Positions 41,753 through 49,715 of a stretch of 64,000 bases of DNA are shown piece after piece. Below the pieces are notes generated by a model that was not told where the DNA came from, did no database searches, and saw only the letters and a program-made list of their open reading frames with translations. Origin of the DNA: a virus. Numbering within the stretch: position 1 is the stretch's first letter; every line of letters begins with the position of its first letter. Location of the stretch: positions 1 through 64,000 of the IMG/VR virus record IMGVR_UViG_3300009159_008629, one strand, 5' to 3'. Both the position numbers and the translations under genes were made by a program.

Positions 41753-41871
41753 TCTGCGATAACTGCAAGGAACACACGGATTCCGAGATTTGCCGCGCCT
41801 GCGGCTCATGGGTCTACATCCTCGAGTCCTTGCGGAGGTATATCACGCTTTCCCGCAGGAACTCCTTGTAG
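41749..41871 (+). CDS. Tiny zinc-ribbon-like protein, 40 aa
   Basis: ATGA overlap with the stop of the 41207 gene gives MICDNCKEHTDSEICRACGS, with two CxxC pairs, then a short helix ending RRNSL. It overlaps the convergent methyltransferase end by 58 bases. Coupling and cysteine spacing support it; size makes it uncertain. Confidence 0.45.
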   Translation: MICDNCKEHTDSEICRACGSWVYILESLRRYITLSRRNSL

Positions 41872-43136
41872 TCCGCCGTCCTGGCGCATTGCTGCGAACT
41901 TGTCACTATCAACCTCGCCACCTCTATCTCTTCCACCACGAAGCCGCGGCGTTCCGCGTGTTTCGCGAGCAGCAGGTCAGTCGGAACGACTATGCCGCCG
42001 TAAGCCGAGTTGCTGACGGTTATCACGCAGAAGCCCCCGGGCTGAATGGCGGAATGCAGGTCGTCTATGACCTTGAACATGTCGACGAAATAGGACAGCA
42101 CCATGTCGGGTATCTTCTCGTCGCACATGTCGGATGATCTGAGGTCTGAAACCAATTCGGAAAGCTCAGGCTCCTCGTCCGGGCACGCGGAGTTCATCTT
42201 GACGTTTGGGTTCTTCAGGTGAGACCTCAGCGACTCGCACCTAAGGAGCTTCAGGTCCTCGTACCTTTTGACGAACCCTCCCATCCAGAGCTCCACCTTG
42301 TAGATCTCTGTGTAGTTGAAGCAGTTGGCGTAAGGCGGCGAGAATATGGCGCCTCCGATCGATTCCGCCCCCATGTGGTCGGTCATGCGCAGAGCCGTGT
42401 CGCAGACCACGTTCGGCTCGCGCCAGCCGATCCCTATGGCGTAGTCCATGTCGGAAATCATTTCGTCCATCTTCGACTCGAGTATGGAGCGCGCCCTCGC
42501 GGCGTCCGGCACCGGGAAGTTGGAGGCTTTCCTTTTCCTTATGCCGTTCCCGTCTTTCCTGAAAGGCGAGCAGTCCTCCAGTATCGACAGCCATGCCAGC
42601 TTAGCCAGATCGATCGATTTCTCGGATACACCTTCCGAATCCTCTATGGCTCTCCTGCACCTCAGGAGGAACTCAAGGGAGTCGGGAGCGAAAAGGTTGT
42701 CTATTATTTCGAGAGATGGTTTGCCGCACGGTTCGAATTTCTCGACGCCAGTCGAAATCACGTTCCGTATGTGCTCGAGACCGGACTTGTCATCCTTGGA
42801 ATAGTTCCTCGTCTTCACCCTGGACAGCAGGCATGCGAACGGGTTGACCTCGAACCCCATCGAATCCAGACCCATGCGCTTGGCTTCAAGGAGGGTGCTC
42901 CCGGAACCGCAGAAAGGGTCAAGTATGATTTTGTTACCTTCCGTTCCGTACCTTTGTATTATTCCACGAACTAGGCTGGTAGAATATCCTTCCCTGTACC
43001 TGTACCATCTCTGTATCGGGGTTGACATGTCGTCGGTGTAGTTCACTGGCGACCTGTATGTCGCCCCGGCGATTTTCTGGAAGGACACGTTGAGCGAGGA
43101 ATTGATCGACTTGAGGTTTCGGTTCGAAAGGCTCAT
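41814..43136 (-). CDS. DNA methyltransferase with SPPY motif
   Basis: Start MSLSNRNLKSINSS at 43136, overlapping the RmlA stop by 4 bases (ATGA) with AGAAGAA upstream. Motif I LDPFCGSGSTLLEAKRMG near 72-89 and motif IV SPPY near 266-269 are those of amino-methyltransferases of DNA; the S-P-P-Y form suggests N4-cytosine. 440 aa, with a target-recognition segment between motifs I and IV. No restriction partner is near. It probably protects phage DNA from host restriction, or takes part in a modification with the sugar genes of its operon. Confidence 0.85.
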   Translation of the reverse strand: MSLSNRNLKSINSSLNVSFQKIAGATYRSPVNYTDDMSTPIQRWYRYREGYSTSLVRGIIQRYGTEGNKIILDPFCGSGSTLLEAKRMGLDSMGFEVNPFACLLSRVKTRNYSKDDKSGLEHIRNVISTGVEKFEPCGKPSLEIIDNLFAPDSLEFLLRCRRAIEDSEGVSEKSIDLAKLAWLSILEDCSPFRKDGNGIRKRKASNFPVPDAARARSILESKMDEMISDMDYAIGIGWREPNVVCDTALRMTDHMGAESIGGAIFSPPYANCFNYTEIYKVELWMGGFVKRYEDLKLLRCESLRSHLKNPNVKMNSACPDEEPELSELVSDLRSSDMCDEKIPDMVLSYFVDMFKVIDDLHSAIQPGGFCVITVSNSAYGGIVVPTDLLLAKHAERRGFVVEEIEVARLIVTSSQQCARTADYKEFLRESVIYLRKDSRM

Positions 43137-43876
43137 TTCTTCTTTTTCCGATTCCTGCTCATCTCGCCGACCTTGGCGCAGGCTTCCATGTATCCGTCTA
43201 TGTTCTCCCCGGCGTCCATCCACCAGCCCTTGACCTTTATGGCTTTTAGCATCTTGAGCTTCAGGTACATGTTGTTTAGGTCGGTTATCTCAAGCTCGTT
43301 CCGCGAAGACGGCGAAAGGCTCGTTATGAGGTTCCACACGGACGAGTCGTACATGTACAGACCCGTCGCCACGCTGTTGGTCTTCGGGTTCTTCGGCTTT
43401 TCCTCTATTGAGGTCACGTTGCCCTTGGCGTCGAAATCGACTACGCCGTAGTGCTGCGGGTTCTTGACCTTCGTGACGAATATCCTGGCTCCAGTCGGAT
43501 CACCCTCGAAATCAGACACCGCGTCCCCGAAATGGTTCTCGAAAAGGTTGTCCGCCAGAACCACGGCTATAGGGCTGTTGTCCGCCCAGTCTTGTGCCAA
43601 GCTCAGCGCGTCGGCTATGCCCCTCGGCTCCGACTGGTACGTGTAGTGCAGGTGCTTGAGCCCGAACTCCTCGCCGTTGCCGAGTATCCTCAGGAACTCC
43701 CCGGCTGCGTTGCCGCCGCAAACTATGAGTATGTCCTTTATGCCGCTCTCGACCATCGAGTTTATCGGATGGTATATCATCGGCTTGTCGTACACCGGGA
43801 GAAGGCACTTGTTCGTCACCTTCGTGAGTGGGTGCAACCTCGTCCCTAGACCGCCTGCAAGTATTACGCCTTTCAT
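43133..43876 (-). CDS. rmlA: Glucose-1-phosphate thymidylyltransferase-like (RmlA family)
   Basis: MKGVILAGGLGTRLHPLTKV with TNKCLLPVYDKPMIYHPINS is the signature of sugar-1-phosphate nucleotidyltransferases of the RmlA type; VVLADNLFENHFGD near 105 is the metal site and TDLNNMYL near 215 is also typical. 247 aa, slightly shorter than RmlA (about 290), lacking the last helices. It should make dTDP-glucose or a similar donor. It sits between Gna1-like and DNA methyltransferase genes, all overlapping by 4 bases. Confidence 0.88.
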   Translation of the reverse strand: MKGVILAGGLGTRLHPLTKVTNKCLLPVYDKPMIYHPINSMVESGIKDILIVCGGNAAGEFLRILGNGEEFGLKHLHYTYQSEPRGIADALSLAQDWADNSPIAVVLADNLFENHFGDAVSDFEGDPTGARIFVTKVKNPQHYGVVDFDAKGNVTSIEEKPKNPKTNSVATGLYMYDSSVWNLITSLSPSSRNELEITDLNNMYLKLKMLKAIKVKGWWMDAGENIDGYMEACAKVGEMSRNRKKKK

Positions 43877-44322
43877 GGTTTCCCGCCAATTTCCATTCGC
43901 ATGTGGGTTCCGGATTTGTTGAACCCAAGATTATCATAGTATTCCGCCATGCTTTCGTCGCAGTCGAGGATCGCCTTGTAGCATCCGGACGACTCGGCTT
44001 CCTCGACAAGCCTTCTGACGATCGCCTTGCCGACTCCGAGACCACGTTTGCCAGGCAGCACCGCGACGTCCTCTATGTGCGCCACCCTGCCGCCGCCGTG
44101 TATGAACTTCTGCTCCAGAACAACGGTGCCGCAGCCTATGACGGTTCCCGATTCTACGGCTACGAATATGTTGATGTTGGGCGGCATTGATGCCAGTATG
44201 AACGAAGCCTGGTCCGGCGAAAGACCGGTAGGTCTAAGAGATCCGATTGTTTCGAGGAATCCCATGTAGAGGTGCTTGTTCTCCAGGCGGGTCACGACTA
44301 AATTTTCTTCTTGATGAACCAT
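43873..44322 (-). CDS. GNAT acetyltransferase, Gna1-like
   Basis: EQKFIHGGGRVAHIEDVAVL, then PGKRGLGVGKAIVRRLVEEA and GCYKAILDCDESMAEYYDNL match glucosamine-6-phosphate N-acetyltransferase (Gna1) block by block, including the acetyl-CoA loop RGLGVGK. Gna1 is usually eukaryotic, so a phage copy is unusual. The product would feed UDP-GlcNAc synthesis. Start uncertain: ATG at 44322 lies inside the upstream gene; GTG at 44295 is the alternative. Confidence 0.8.
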   Translation of the reverse strand: MVHQEENLVVTRLENKHLYMGFLETIGSLRPTGLSPDQASFILASMPPNINIFVAVESGTVIGCGTVVLEQKFIHGGGRVAHIEDVAVLPGKRGLGVGKAIVRRLVEEAESSGCYKAILDCDESMAEYYDNLGFNKSGTHMRMEIGGKP

Positions 44323-44807
44323 GCGTATGGCGACACCCCACAAAGGTTTGATGTTCCGCAGACCTCGCAGTAAGCCTTGTGGTACTGGAGGTAGTGCTGC
44401 GCGAATATGTATTTATTATACCATCCGTGGCGACCGTAGACGTTGACGCAGAAGAATTGGTCGTCGGTCATGTCGGATATTATGAAGAAGTGACCCTCGA
44501 CCTTCTTGGGTCGCAGAAGGTAGCTTGACTTCATCACCACGATAGACTTGGACTCGATGGATTCCTCTATCGAGGCTATGGTCGGCAGATTCTTCTGCAG
44601 GACGGAGGTGTTCTTGATGTTGTCGAGGCATTTCTGGAAGGAATACTGGTGCGTCCCGTCTTTCGTGCACTTGCATTTCTGGCTCAAGAACTTGTAGTCT
44701 TTCTTGTAGTTCACCTGCAAGCCAGCCCATTTCATGACATTCAGTATTGCTATAGGACCACAAGAATATTCGTTTCTTTGGGCTATCCACCGAATGTTGT
44801 TCATCAT
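44298..44807 (-). CDS. C39-like cysteine peptidase domain protein
   Basis: 169 aa. RWIAQRNEYSCGPIAILNVM near residues 6-25 holds the oxyanion Gln and catalytic Cys of C39 peptidases, and HFFIISDM near 106-113 supplies His, with a following Asp. No membrane or ABC part is present. It may cleave a leader peptide or act as peptidase on a host or phage protein. GAGGT ribosome site; first gene of the operon with Gna1, RmlA and DNA methyltransferase. Confidence 0.75.
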   Translation of the reverse strand: MMNNIRWIAQRNEYSCGPIAILNVMKWAGLQVNYKKDYKFLSQKCKCTKDGTHQYSFQKCLDNIKNTSVLQKNLPTIASIEESIESKSIVVMKSSYLLRPKKVEGHFFIISDMTDDQFFCVNVYGRHGWYNKYIFAQHYLQYHKAYCEVCGTSNLCGVSPYAWFIKKKI

Positions 44808-44836
44808 GAAACCTCATTTGCTTGGATTTGAATTGG

Positions 44837-44874
44837 CAAGTTATCTATTTTGATGTCTCAAAATAAATAACTTG
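44837..44874. repeat. AT-rich inverted repeat
   Basis: CAAGTTAT-CT-ATTTTGA and TCAAAAT-AA-ATAACTTG form a hairpin in the gap between the 44923 gene (upstream on minus) and the C39 gene. No T run follows on the minus strand, so terminator activity is doubtful. Confidence 0.45.
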
Positions 44875-44922
44875 TTTATCCAAAATTTCAAGAAACCTTC
44901 ATGATGTACATTGGTACAGCAT

Positions 44923-45357
44923 CTAGTTCGTAATGATCTCGACGCCGTCAACTGGGTTTTCGGTCAGGAGCACATCGTGCTTATGCTTGTTTTCGGTTGA
45001 GTCGTGGAGTTTTTGGGTGGCGGACATTTCATCCACCACATGTTCCACTTTTCCCTTGGACGTGACGATGTCTGGTTGGTCGAGTATGAGTTTGCTTTCG
45101 TTCATTTCTTTTTTCTCCTCTTGTTTGATCTCGGATATAAACCGAAGCATGTTGTGCGGAGCCTTGACAAGCATCATGAAGTAGCTGTCGCCCTCGAATC
45201 TCTCTTTTGGGGCAATTGTCTTCTTGCCCTGGTTGGTAGGCTTCGGGAGGTTGAGATGTCCGCTGGTATTGTTCTCGTATATATAAAGCCCAGTCCCCCT
45301 TAAATTGTCCTGCATTTTTTTCAATCTTTCTTCGCTGGTCATTCTGTTTCTCTTCAT
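44923..45357 (-). CDS. Hypothetical protein, 144 aa
   Basis: Polar, Lys-rich and mostly helical; GTGLYIYENNTSGHLNLPKP near 21 is the most structured segment. No family recognised. AGGAAACC ribosome site. Upstream on the minus strand TTGCCT, 17 bases and TGTATC may be a weak sigma70 promoter (about 45391-45419). Confidence 0.7.
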   Translation of the reverse strand: MKRNRMTSEERLKKMQDNLRGTGLYIYENNTSGHLNLPKPTNQGKKTIAPKERFEGDSYFMMLVKAPHNMLRFISEIKQEEKKEMNESKLILDQPDIVTSKGKVEHVVDEMSATQKLHDSTENKHKHDVLLTENPVDGVEIITN

Positions 45358-45487
45358 TTTGGTTTCCTGTTTTCTTGAGTGCTGGGCATTGATACACTAT
45401 CATAGTCTGTTTGAGGCAATAGTTTTAAGTTATTCTGGGCGCGTTACTATTTTACAGTCAACATGGCGGTTCACGCCGGAGGTATAA

Positions 45488-45805
45488 ATGAAAAACTGGA
45501 CTGAGGTTTATCCGCAGGGAAGCAAGGAGGGCGATGAGGAGCAGGGTTTCTTCATAGCCGTATCCAGGCATCCGAAATGGACTTGGCGGAGTGTCGCCCA
45601 GATTTCCAAGGAAGCCAACCTTTCCAAGCAGAGGGTCGAGGAGATCATCCAAAAGTACCACAAGAGGGGCATGGTCATACAATGTCCGTCCAACGAGGAC
45701 ATGTGGGGTTACTGGGAGAACCACAAGGAAATGCTACCGAAGAAGCGCAAGTCGTCCACCGAAGAGGACCACGACAACCGCCTTGATTCCGCTAAGGCAT
45801 GGTAA
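45488..45805 (+). CDS. Winged-helix DNA-binding protein, 105 aa
   Basis: WTWRSVAQISKEANLSKQRV, then EEIIQKYHKRGMVIQCPSNE is a winged helix: recognition helix followed by a beta wing. The end is basic then acidic. GGAGG ribosome site. It stands alone between a divergent gene and a strong terminator, so may be a phage regulator. Confidence 0.7.
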   Translation: MKNWTEVYPQGSKEGDEEQGFFIAVSRHPKWTWRSVAQISKEANLSKQRVEEIIQKYHKRGMVIQCPSNEDMWGYWENHKEMLPKKRKSSTEEDHDNRLDSAKAW

Positions 45806-45843
45806 AAAAGCAAGACCCCCTTTCGGGAGTCTTGCTTTTTTTT
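45804..45843 (+). terminator. Rho-independent terminator
   Basis: AGCAAGACCCCC-TTTC-GGGAGTCTTGCT followed by eight T. It starts at the stop of the winged-helix gene. The A run on the left side also lets it serve the convergent 45863 gene. Confidence 0.85.
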
Positions 45844-45862
45844 CCAGTTCCGTCATTTTAAT

Positions 45863-46111
45863 TTAATCCATGTGGTCATGGTTTTTATAAGTGAACTGTC
45901 CGTGATCCACCTTGTCGTCATCGACCTTTTTGCCCATCTTTTGGATGGCGTCAGCCGATGTTGGCATGAAGTAGGCTGCGGGGTAGTGGCTTCTGATGTA
46001 TGCGTCCGGGTAAGCCCAGCTCATAATGCCGCCCCTAGTCGTCTTCTCGGTCAAGTCGTAAACGGGCAATTCTTTCTTGGTTACTTCGCAGAATTTGATA
46101 AAAGACTTCAT
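45863..46111 (-). CDS. Small protein with capsid-targeting-like N-terminus
   Basis: 82 aa beginning MKSFIKFCEVTKKELPVYD, similar in pattern to the other candidates, though the L-x-E triplet is replaced by F-C-E. The rest (GGIMSWAYPDAYIRSHYPAA, YFMPTSADAIQKMGKK) has no known family. AAAGAGGT ribosome site. Ends near the terminator at 45804-45843. Confidence 0.65.
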   Translation of the reverse strand: MKSFIKFCEVTKKELPVYDLTEKTTRGGIMSWAYPDAYIRSHYPAAYFMPTSADAIQKMGKKVDDDKVDHGQFTYKNHDHMD

Positions 46112-46140
46112 GTTTAACCTCTTTGCTATGTTTGAAAACT

Positions 46141-46190
46141 GACTTAAGCCAGCTTAAGGTCATATGTCCTATCTAGAGCCCTGACCTTAA
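46141..46190. promoter_or_regulatory. Competing inverted repeats in a divergent intergenic region
   Basis: GCTTAAGGTC (46152-46161) can pair with GACTTAAGC just upstream (46141-46149) or with GACCTTAA downstream (46183-46190). Mutually exclusive hairpins of this kind are seen in attenuators, and dimer-binding sites would look the same. It lies between divergent genes at 46111 and 46298. Confidence 0.4.
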
Positions 46191-46297
46191 AATTTCTCAA
46201 AATATTATGCTGCCTATCGTTGGTTTGATCTTTAACAATCAAATGCAATCGTCTATATTGACCACCATATCAACTGGTTAATCTGGCGGTGCGAAGT

Positions 46298-46939
46298 ATG
46301 TATGAACACAAAGTGGAATTTTTTCCCGTAAACTCCAAAATAAATGGCGAGATATCCGATGAATTCTCCAAGATATGCCTGTTCTGCGGGAAGGAGGTTT
46401 CGATAAGCCAGTCCAACTTGCGAAAGATGCCAAGGTCGCTTGTCGAAAACGATTTCTTCTGCCGGTTCTGCAACCTAAGAAGGAATTCGCTGCCGAGAAC
46501 TTTCGTGTTCTCACTCAAGGCTCTGATACACCATTACCATGAAATTTTCTACCTCAAGGGAACGCAGCTTTGGGCATCGCAGATAGAGGAAATGGTCGAG
46601 CAGCACAGGATTTCCGGTCTAAGGAACTCGTCGATGGACTACGACGACGAGAGCTTCAACTGGTTCGTGGATTCCTCGCTGGTCGGGGAAGGTGACGAAA
46701 AGGTCGGGATCGACGAGGTCTACAAGAGCATCATAGAGATGATCTCCTGCTTCAACATGTGGAACTTCGGAATCGACCAGTTATTGGTGTTCAGGCAGAC
46801 AAAAGAGGCGATGTCGTCGTTCCATGGCTGGACCGGCGATTCGCCGATGGTGTTCATGCCGCCTCCGTCAAGCCTAAAGGTGGTTTGCGCGGCAGCCAGA
46901 AACATGAGGCGTTCGGACATCTGCCCGAGGTCATCCTAG
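46298..46939 (+). CDS. Zinc-finger-type hypothetical protein, 213 aa
   Basis: CLFCGKEV near residue 27 and FFCRFCNLRRN near 53 give two CxxC pairs, likely one zinc site. The later part (IIEMISCFNMWNFGIDQLLV) is helical. No named family; proteins with this LPRTFVFSLKALIHHYHEIF block occur in T4-like phages in my memory. GTG at 46289 is an alternative start. Confidence 0.7.
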   Translation: MYEHKVEFFPVNSKINGEISDEFSKICLFCGKEVSISQSNLRKMPRSLVENDFFCRFCNLRRNSLPRTFVFSLKALIHHYHEIFYLKGTQLWASQIEEMVEQHRISGLRNSSMDYDDESFNWFVDSSLVGEGDEKVGIDEVYKSIIEMISCFNMWNFGIDQLLVFRQTKEAMSSFHGWTGDSPMVFMPPPSSLKVVCAAARNMRRSDICPRSS

Positions 46940-47751
46940 CCCCGCTTGGACAGGACGGATTCCAATTGCGCTATCTTCGCAAGACCCGATGAGCCGCCAC
47001 GCTCGATGCCTTCCATCTTTTCCACGCAATCCCCGTCGCTGGTTTCGTATATCCTTGATTTCAGGACTGATTCCAGGTACGACAACGCCCAACCGTCGAT
47101 CTCACCGCGAATCTCCTCGGAAAATATCTGGGTCGTTATGTCGGCGTGGAAAGACATCCCGGGTATGCTGACGCATAACCTCCTGTTGCTTGACTTGGAG
47201 AGTTCGACGAATATGTCGTGGTCGTTCGGGTGCATCGTCGAGCAGTGTTTTCGGAAGACTTGCTGGTCCTCCCTTATCGTCTCGACCTTGCACGCGAACG
47301 TCATGGTCGTGCTGACGGATGTCCTCCAGTGCCGGTTTCCCTTCCTGAACACTGTGCATTCCTCCCCGCCGCCATAAGACTTCCCGTACTTGTCCGGGTG
47401 GTCGTACAAGGTCGCGTAGTCGCCGAAAGCCAGACCATCCTCTATCGCCACACGGCTGCCTTCATTGTGGAGGTAATCGTCCTCGACGAAATATATGGTC
47501 TCGCCATCCTGCTCTGCCATGGACATGTCCATCGCATATATGAAAGACGGGGCGTTGCCAAGACTCGTGGTCACAACGTTGAGTCCGACGTCGGACAGCC
47601 AGGACAAGGTCTCGTCATGGCAGTTGTCGGCTACGACGACATCTATCTTGCCGAATTTCTCAAGGAAGTTCTCCAGGCAAACCTTCTTGCCGGCTCCGGG
47701 AAGCTTCTGTTTTCGGTATCCGTTGTCGCTTATCCTGTAGAAAACCTTCAT
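46936..47751 (-). CDS. Glycosyltransferase, GT-A type
   Basis: Start MKVFYRISDNGYRKQKLPGA at 47751, overlapping the upstream stop by 4 bases. VEDDYLHNEGS near 109 is the donor/metal site; the DD pair and GRISDN start match a glycosyltransferase group found in cyanobacteria and marine phages. 271 aa. Works presumably with the TPR-GT9 protein of the same operon. Confidence 0.75.
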   Translation of the reverse strand: MKVFYRISDNGYRKQKLPGAGKKVCLENFLEKFGKIDVVVADNCHDETLSWLSDVGLNVVTTSLGNAPSFIYAMDMSMAEQDGETIYFVEDDYLHNEGSRVAIEDGLAFGDYATLYDHPDKYGKSYGGGEECTVFRKGNRHWRTSVSTTMTFACKVETIREDQQVFRKHCSTMHPNDHDIFVELSKSSNRRLCVSIPGMSFHADITTQIFSEEIRGEIDGWALSYLESVLKSRIYETSDGDCVEKMEGIERGGSSGLAKIAQLESVLSKRG

Positions 47752-49262
47752 TTCATGCCCCTTATGATTTCCTCTATTGCGGCAAAGGCTTCCGACCACC
47801 CGGCGTTCTTGTCCTGCCGGAAAAGCGTGACGCTGTCATACCAGTCGTTGTCGCTCCCGTCGCGTTTCCACCTCCAGTCGCCGTTGCAAGATATGAGCGC
47901 AATGGTCCTCTTCCCAAGAGCCCCGGCAAGGTGAAGCACCGCCGTGTCTACGGTGACCACAATGTCCATGCATTTTATTATGGAGGCGGTCTTCTCGAAG
48001 TCCGTCTGGAACTCCGAGACATCGACCACGCTCATGTTCTCCGTGCCATCTGTAAGGTCAACAGGCTCGTCCTTGAACCTGTACATCCTGGGTCTCGTGT
48101 CCTTCTGCAGGTTGAACAGCTTGACCCCGGGGATATCGTGTATGCCCTTGAACAGCTTGAGTTGGCATGACCTTTGGGCGTCATTCGGATGCTGTGGGTT
48201 CCCAGCCCATGCTATCCCGACTTTCGTGAAGCCGGAATAGTCGGAGGCATTGAAGGTGGTTGAGCAATCGAGGTATGGGGCTTTAGGTATGCTCGTGGAT
48301 CTAAGGAGGAACGGCAAGCTCACGATGGAGCATTGGTAGTCATGTGGCGGAATGCCGAACGAGCCATCCCTGTGTTCGTATATTGGTATTTGCGACGGGT
48401 CCTTGACGTAAACCTCGTCTACATACGGTTCGAACAGGCTTTGCAGGCTATCCCAGCAGTGCATGACGACGCGGGCGCCCTTTTCCCTGAGGAACTTGAC
48501 ATACCTGAAGAAATGGATGACGTCGCCGGTTCCTTGTTCGGAGTGAACCAACACGGTCTTGCCGGAAATGTCGTCGATTCCGTTCCATTTGGTTTTCGGG
48601 TCATATATCTTGTCCCAGAACTTGGTCTGGTCGTATACCTTGAATCTCCACTCGTATTCTGGCCAAGCCTTGTCCCATTCCCCGCGCAGCTGGTGTATAG
48701 ACGCCAGGTCGACGTGACCAGCCGCGAAATCGGGATTCAGGTCCAGGGATTTCCTGAAGCACCTTTCCGCCTCATCCAGGTTCCGCAGCTCTCCGTAGCA
48801 TCCTCCAAGCATTCCCCATGTCTCCGGGGTTTCCTTTATCGATATTGACTTGAGGAATGAGTCTATCGCCTTTTCGACCTGCTTGTCGTTGCGGTATTGC
48901 AGACCAAGGTTGCTGTGGACGAAATTAAGACCGGGATTTATGTCTATCGCCTTCAATATGGACTCTATCGATTCCTTGTACATTCCCATCCCCGCATAGC
49001 AGAGACCAAGGTTGTTGTGGTTCTCGTAGTTAGACCCGTCTATGGATATAGCCCTGTCGAAGTGCTTGACGGCAGAATCGAAATCCCCCCTCTTGTGGCA
49101 TATGAGACCAAGAAGCTGGATGACGTTGGCGTTTTCCGGGTCGATCTTGATCACCTGGTTGGCGAGAAGCTCGGCATCCCTGTCGTTGCCCTCGGAGAAT
49201 TTCTTGAGCATGAGCTCGCTGGCTTTCTTCTTGAGATCGGCAATTTGCACTTCATCAAACAT
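47748..49262 (-). CDS. TPR-repeat protein with GT9-like glycosyltransferase domain
   Basis: Residues about 10-205 are five to six TPR units (AVKHFDRAISIDGSNYENHN, IDSFLKSISIKETPETWGML and so on). From about 230 the GT domain has VLVHSEQGTGDVIHFFRYVK, KVGIAWAGNPQHPNDAQRSC and DIVVTVDTAVLHLAGALGKR, the signature of GT9-related TPR proteins of bacteria. 504 aa. TPRs probably bind the acceptor protein. Divergent from the 49290 gene. Confidence 0.88.
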   Translation of the reverse strand: MFDEVQIADLKKKASELMLKKFSEGNDRDAELLANQVIKIDPENANVIQLLGLICHKRGDFDSAVKHFDRAISIDGSNYENHNNLGLCYAGMGMYKESIESILKAIDINPGLNFVHSNLGLQYRNDKQVEKAIDSFLKSISIKETPETWGMLGGCYGELRNLDEAERCFRKSLDLNPDFAAGHVDLASIHQLRGEWDKAWPEYEWRFKVYDQTKFWDKIYDPKTKWNGIDDISGKTVLVHSEQGTGDVIHFFRYVKFLREKGARVVMHCWDSLQSLFEPYVDEVYVKDPSQIPIYEHRDGSFGIPPHDYQCSIVSLPFLLRSTSIPKAPYLDCSTTFNASDYSGFTKVGIAWAGNPQHPNDAQRSCQLKLFKGIHDIPGVKLFNLQKDTRPRMYRFKDEPVDLTDGTENMSVVDVSEFQTDFEKTASIIKCMDIVVTVDTAVLHLAGALGKRTIALISCNGDWRWKRDGSDNDWYDSVTLFRQDKNAGWSEAFAAIEEIIRGMK

Positions 49263-49289
49263 TATTCGTTACTCCGGCATAAATAAACT

Positions 49290-49463
49290 ATGTTAAAGGA
49301 AGAACCTAAAAAGCATCAAGATGTTTCTGACAAAAAAACCATGGAGGCGACTCCAGCGGACCCGAAGCCTAAAGGCTGTGGCTGCGGGGGTGGAGTGAAG
49401 GTTACTAGAGAAAAGATGCTTCAGGAACTCCACGAAAAAATGAAAAAAACCAAGTATCTTTAG
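49290..49463 (+). CDS. Small protein with CGCGGG motif, 57 aa
   Basis: ATG at 49290 opens a 57-codon frame, MLKEEPKKHQDVSDKKTMEA, then KPKGCGCGGGVKVTREKMLQ. The Cys-Gly cluster may bind metal. No ribosome site is visible, and the stop overlaps the ribosome site of the next gene, which supports a two-gene unit. Confidence 0.55.
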   Translation: MLKEEPKKHQDVSDKKTMEATPADPKPKGCGCGGGVKVTREKMLQELHEKMKKTKYL

Positions 49464-49472
49464 GAGGCTATT

Positions 49473-49715
49473 ATGCCATGCGGATGCAGAAAGAACACGT
49501 TCAAGAGCAGGTCCGCCCCGGTCATGGGACCTAGCAGGGCTAATTTCCAGCCGAATTCCAACAACAAGATAATAGCTCCGGCAAACGTCAACAAGGCGTC
49601 GCATGCCGGATCGCAGACCCCGACACCAAGCCGAAACTCATCATCGGAGTCCAACGAAAGGAGAAAAATCCAGAACGTGAGGCGAGACGCGATAAAGAGG
49701 GCTTTCAACAAATAG
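49473..49715 (+). CDS. Small basic protein, 80 aa
   Basis: Good ribosome site TAGGAGG. MPCGCRKNTFKSRSAPVMGP at the start, Ser/Asn-rich middle, then RRKIQNVRRDAIKRAFNK at the end. Short proteins with an MPCGCRK start and RRDAIKRA end occur in marine T4-like phages, role unknown. The middle looks disordered. Confidence 0.65.
   Translation: MPCGCRKNTFKSRSAPVMGPSRANFQPNSNNKIIAPANVNKASHAGSQTPTPSRNSSSESNERRKIQNVRRDAIKRAFNK

Noticed and set aside
44808-44922. tRNA or other structured RNA gene in the gap
   Set aside because: Only an AT-rich hairpin is present; there is no cloverleaf or CCA-type end.
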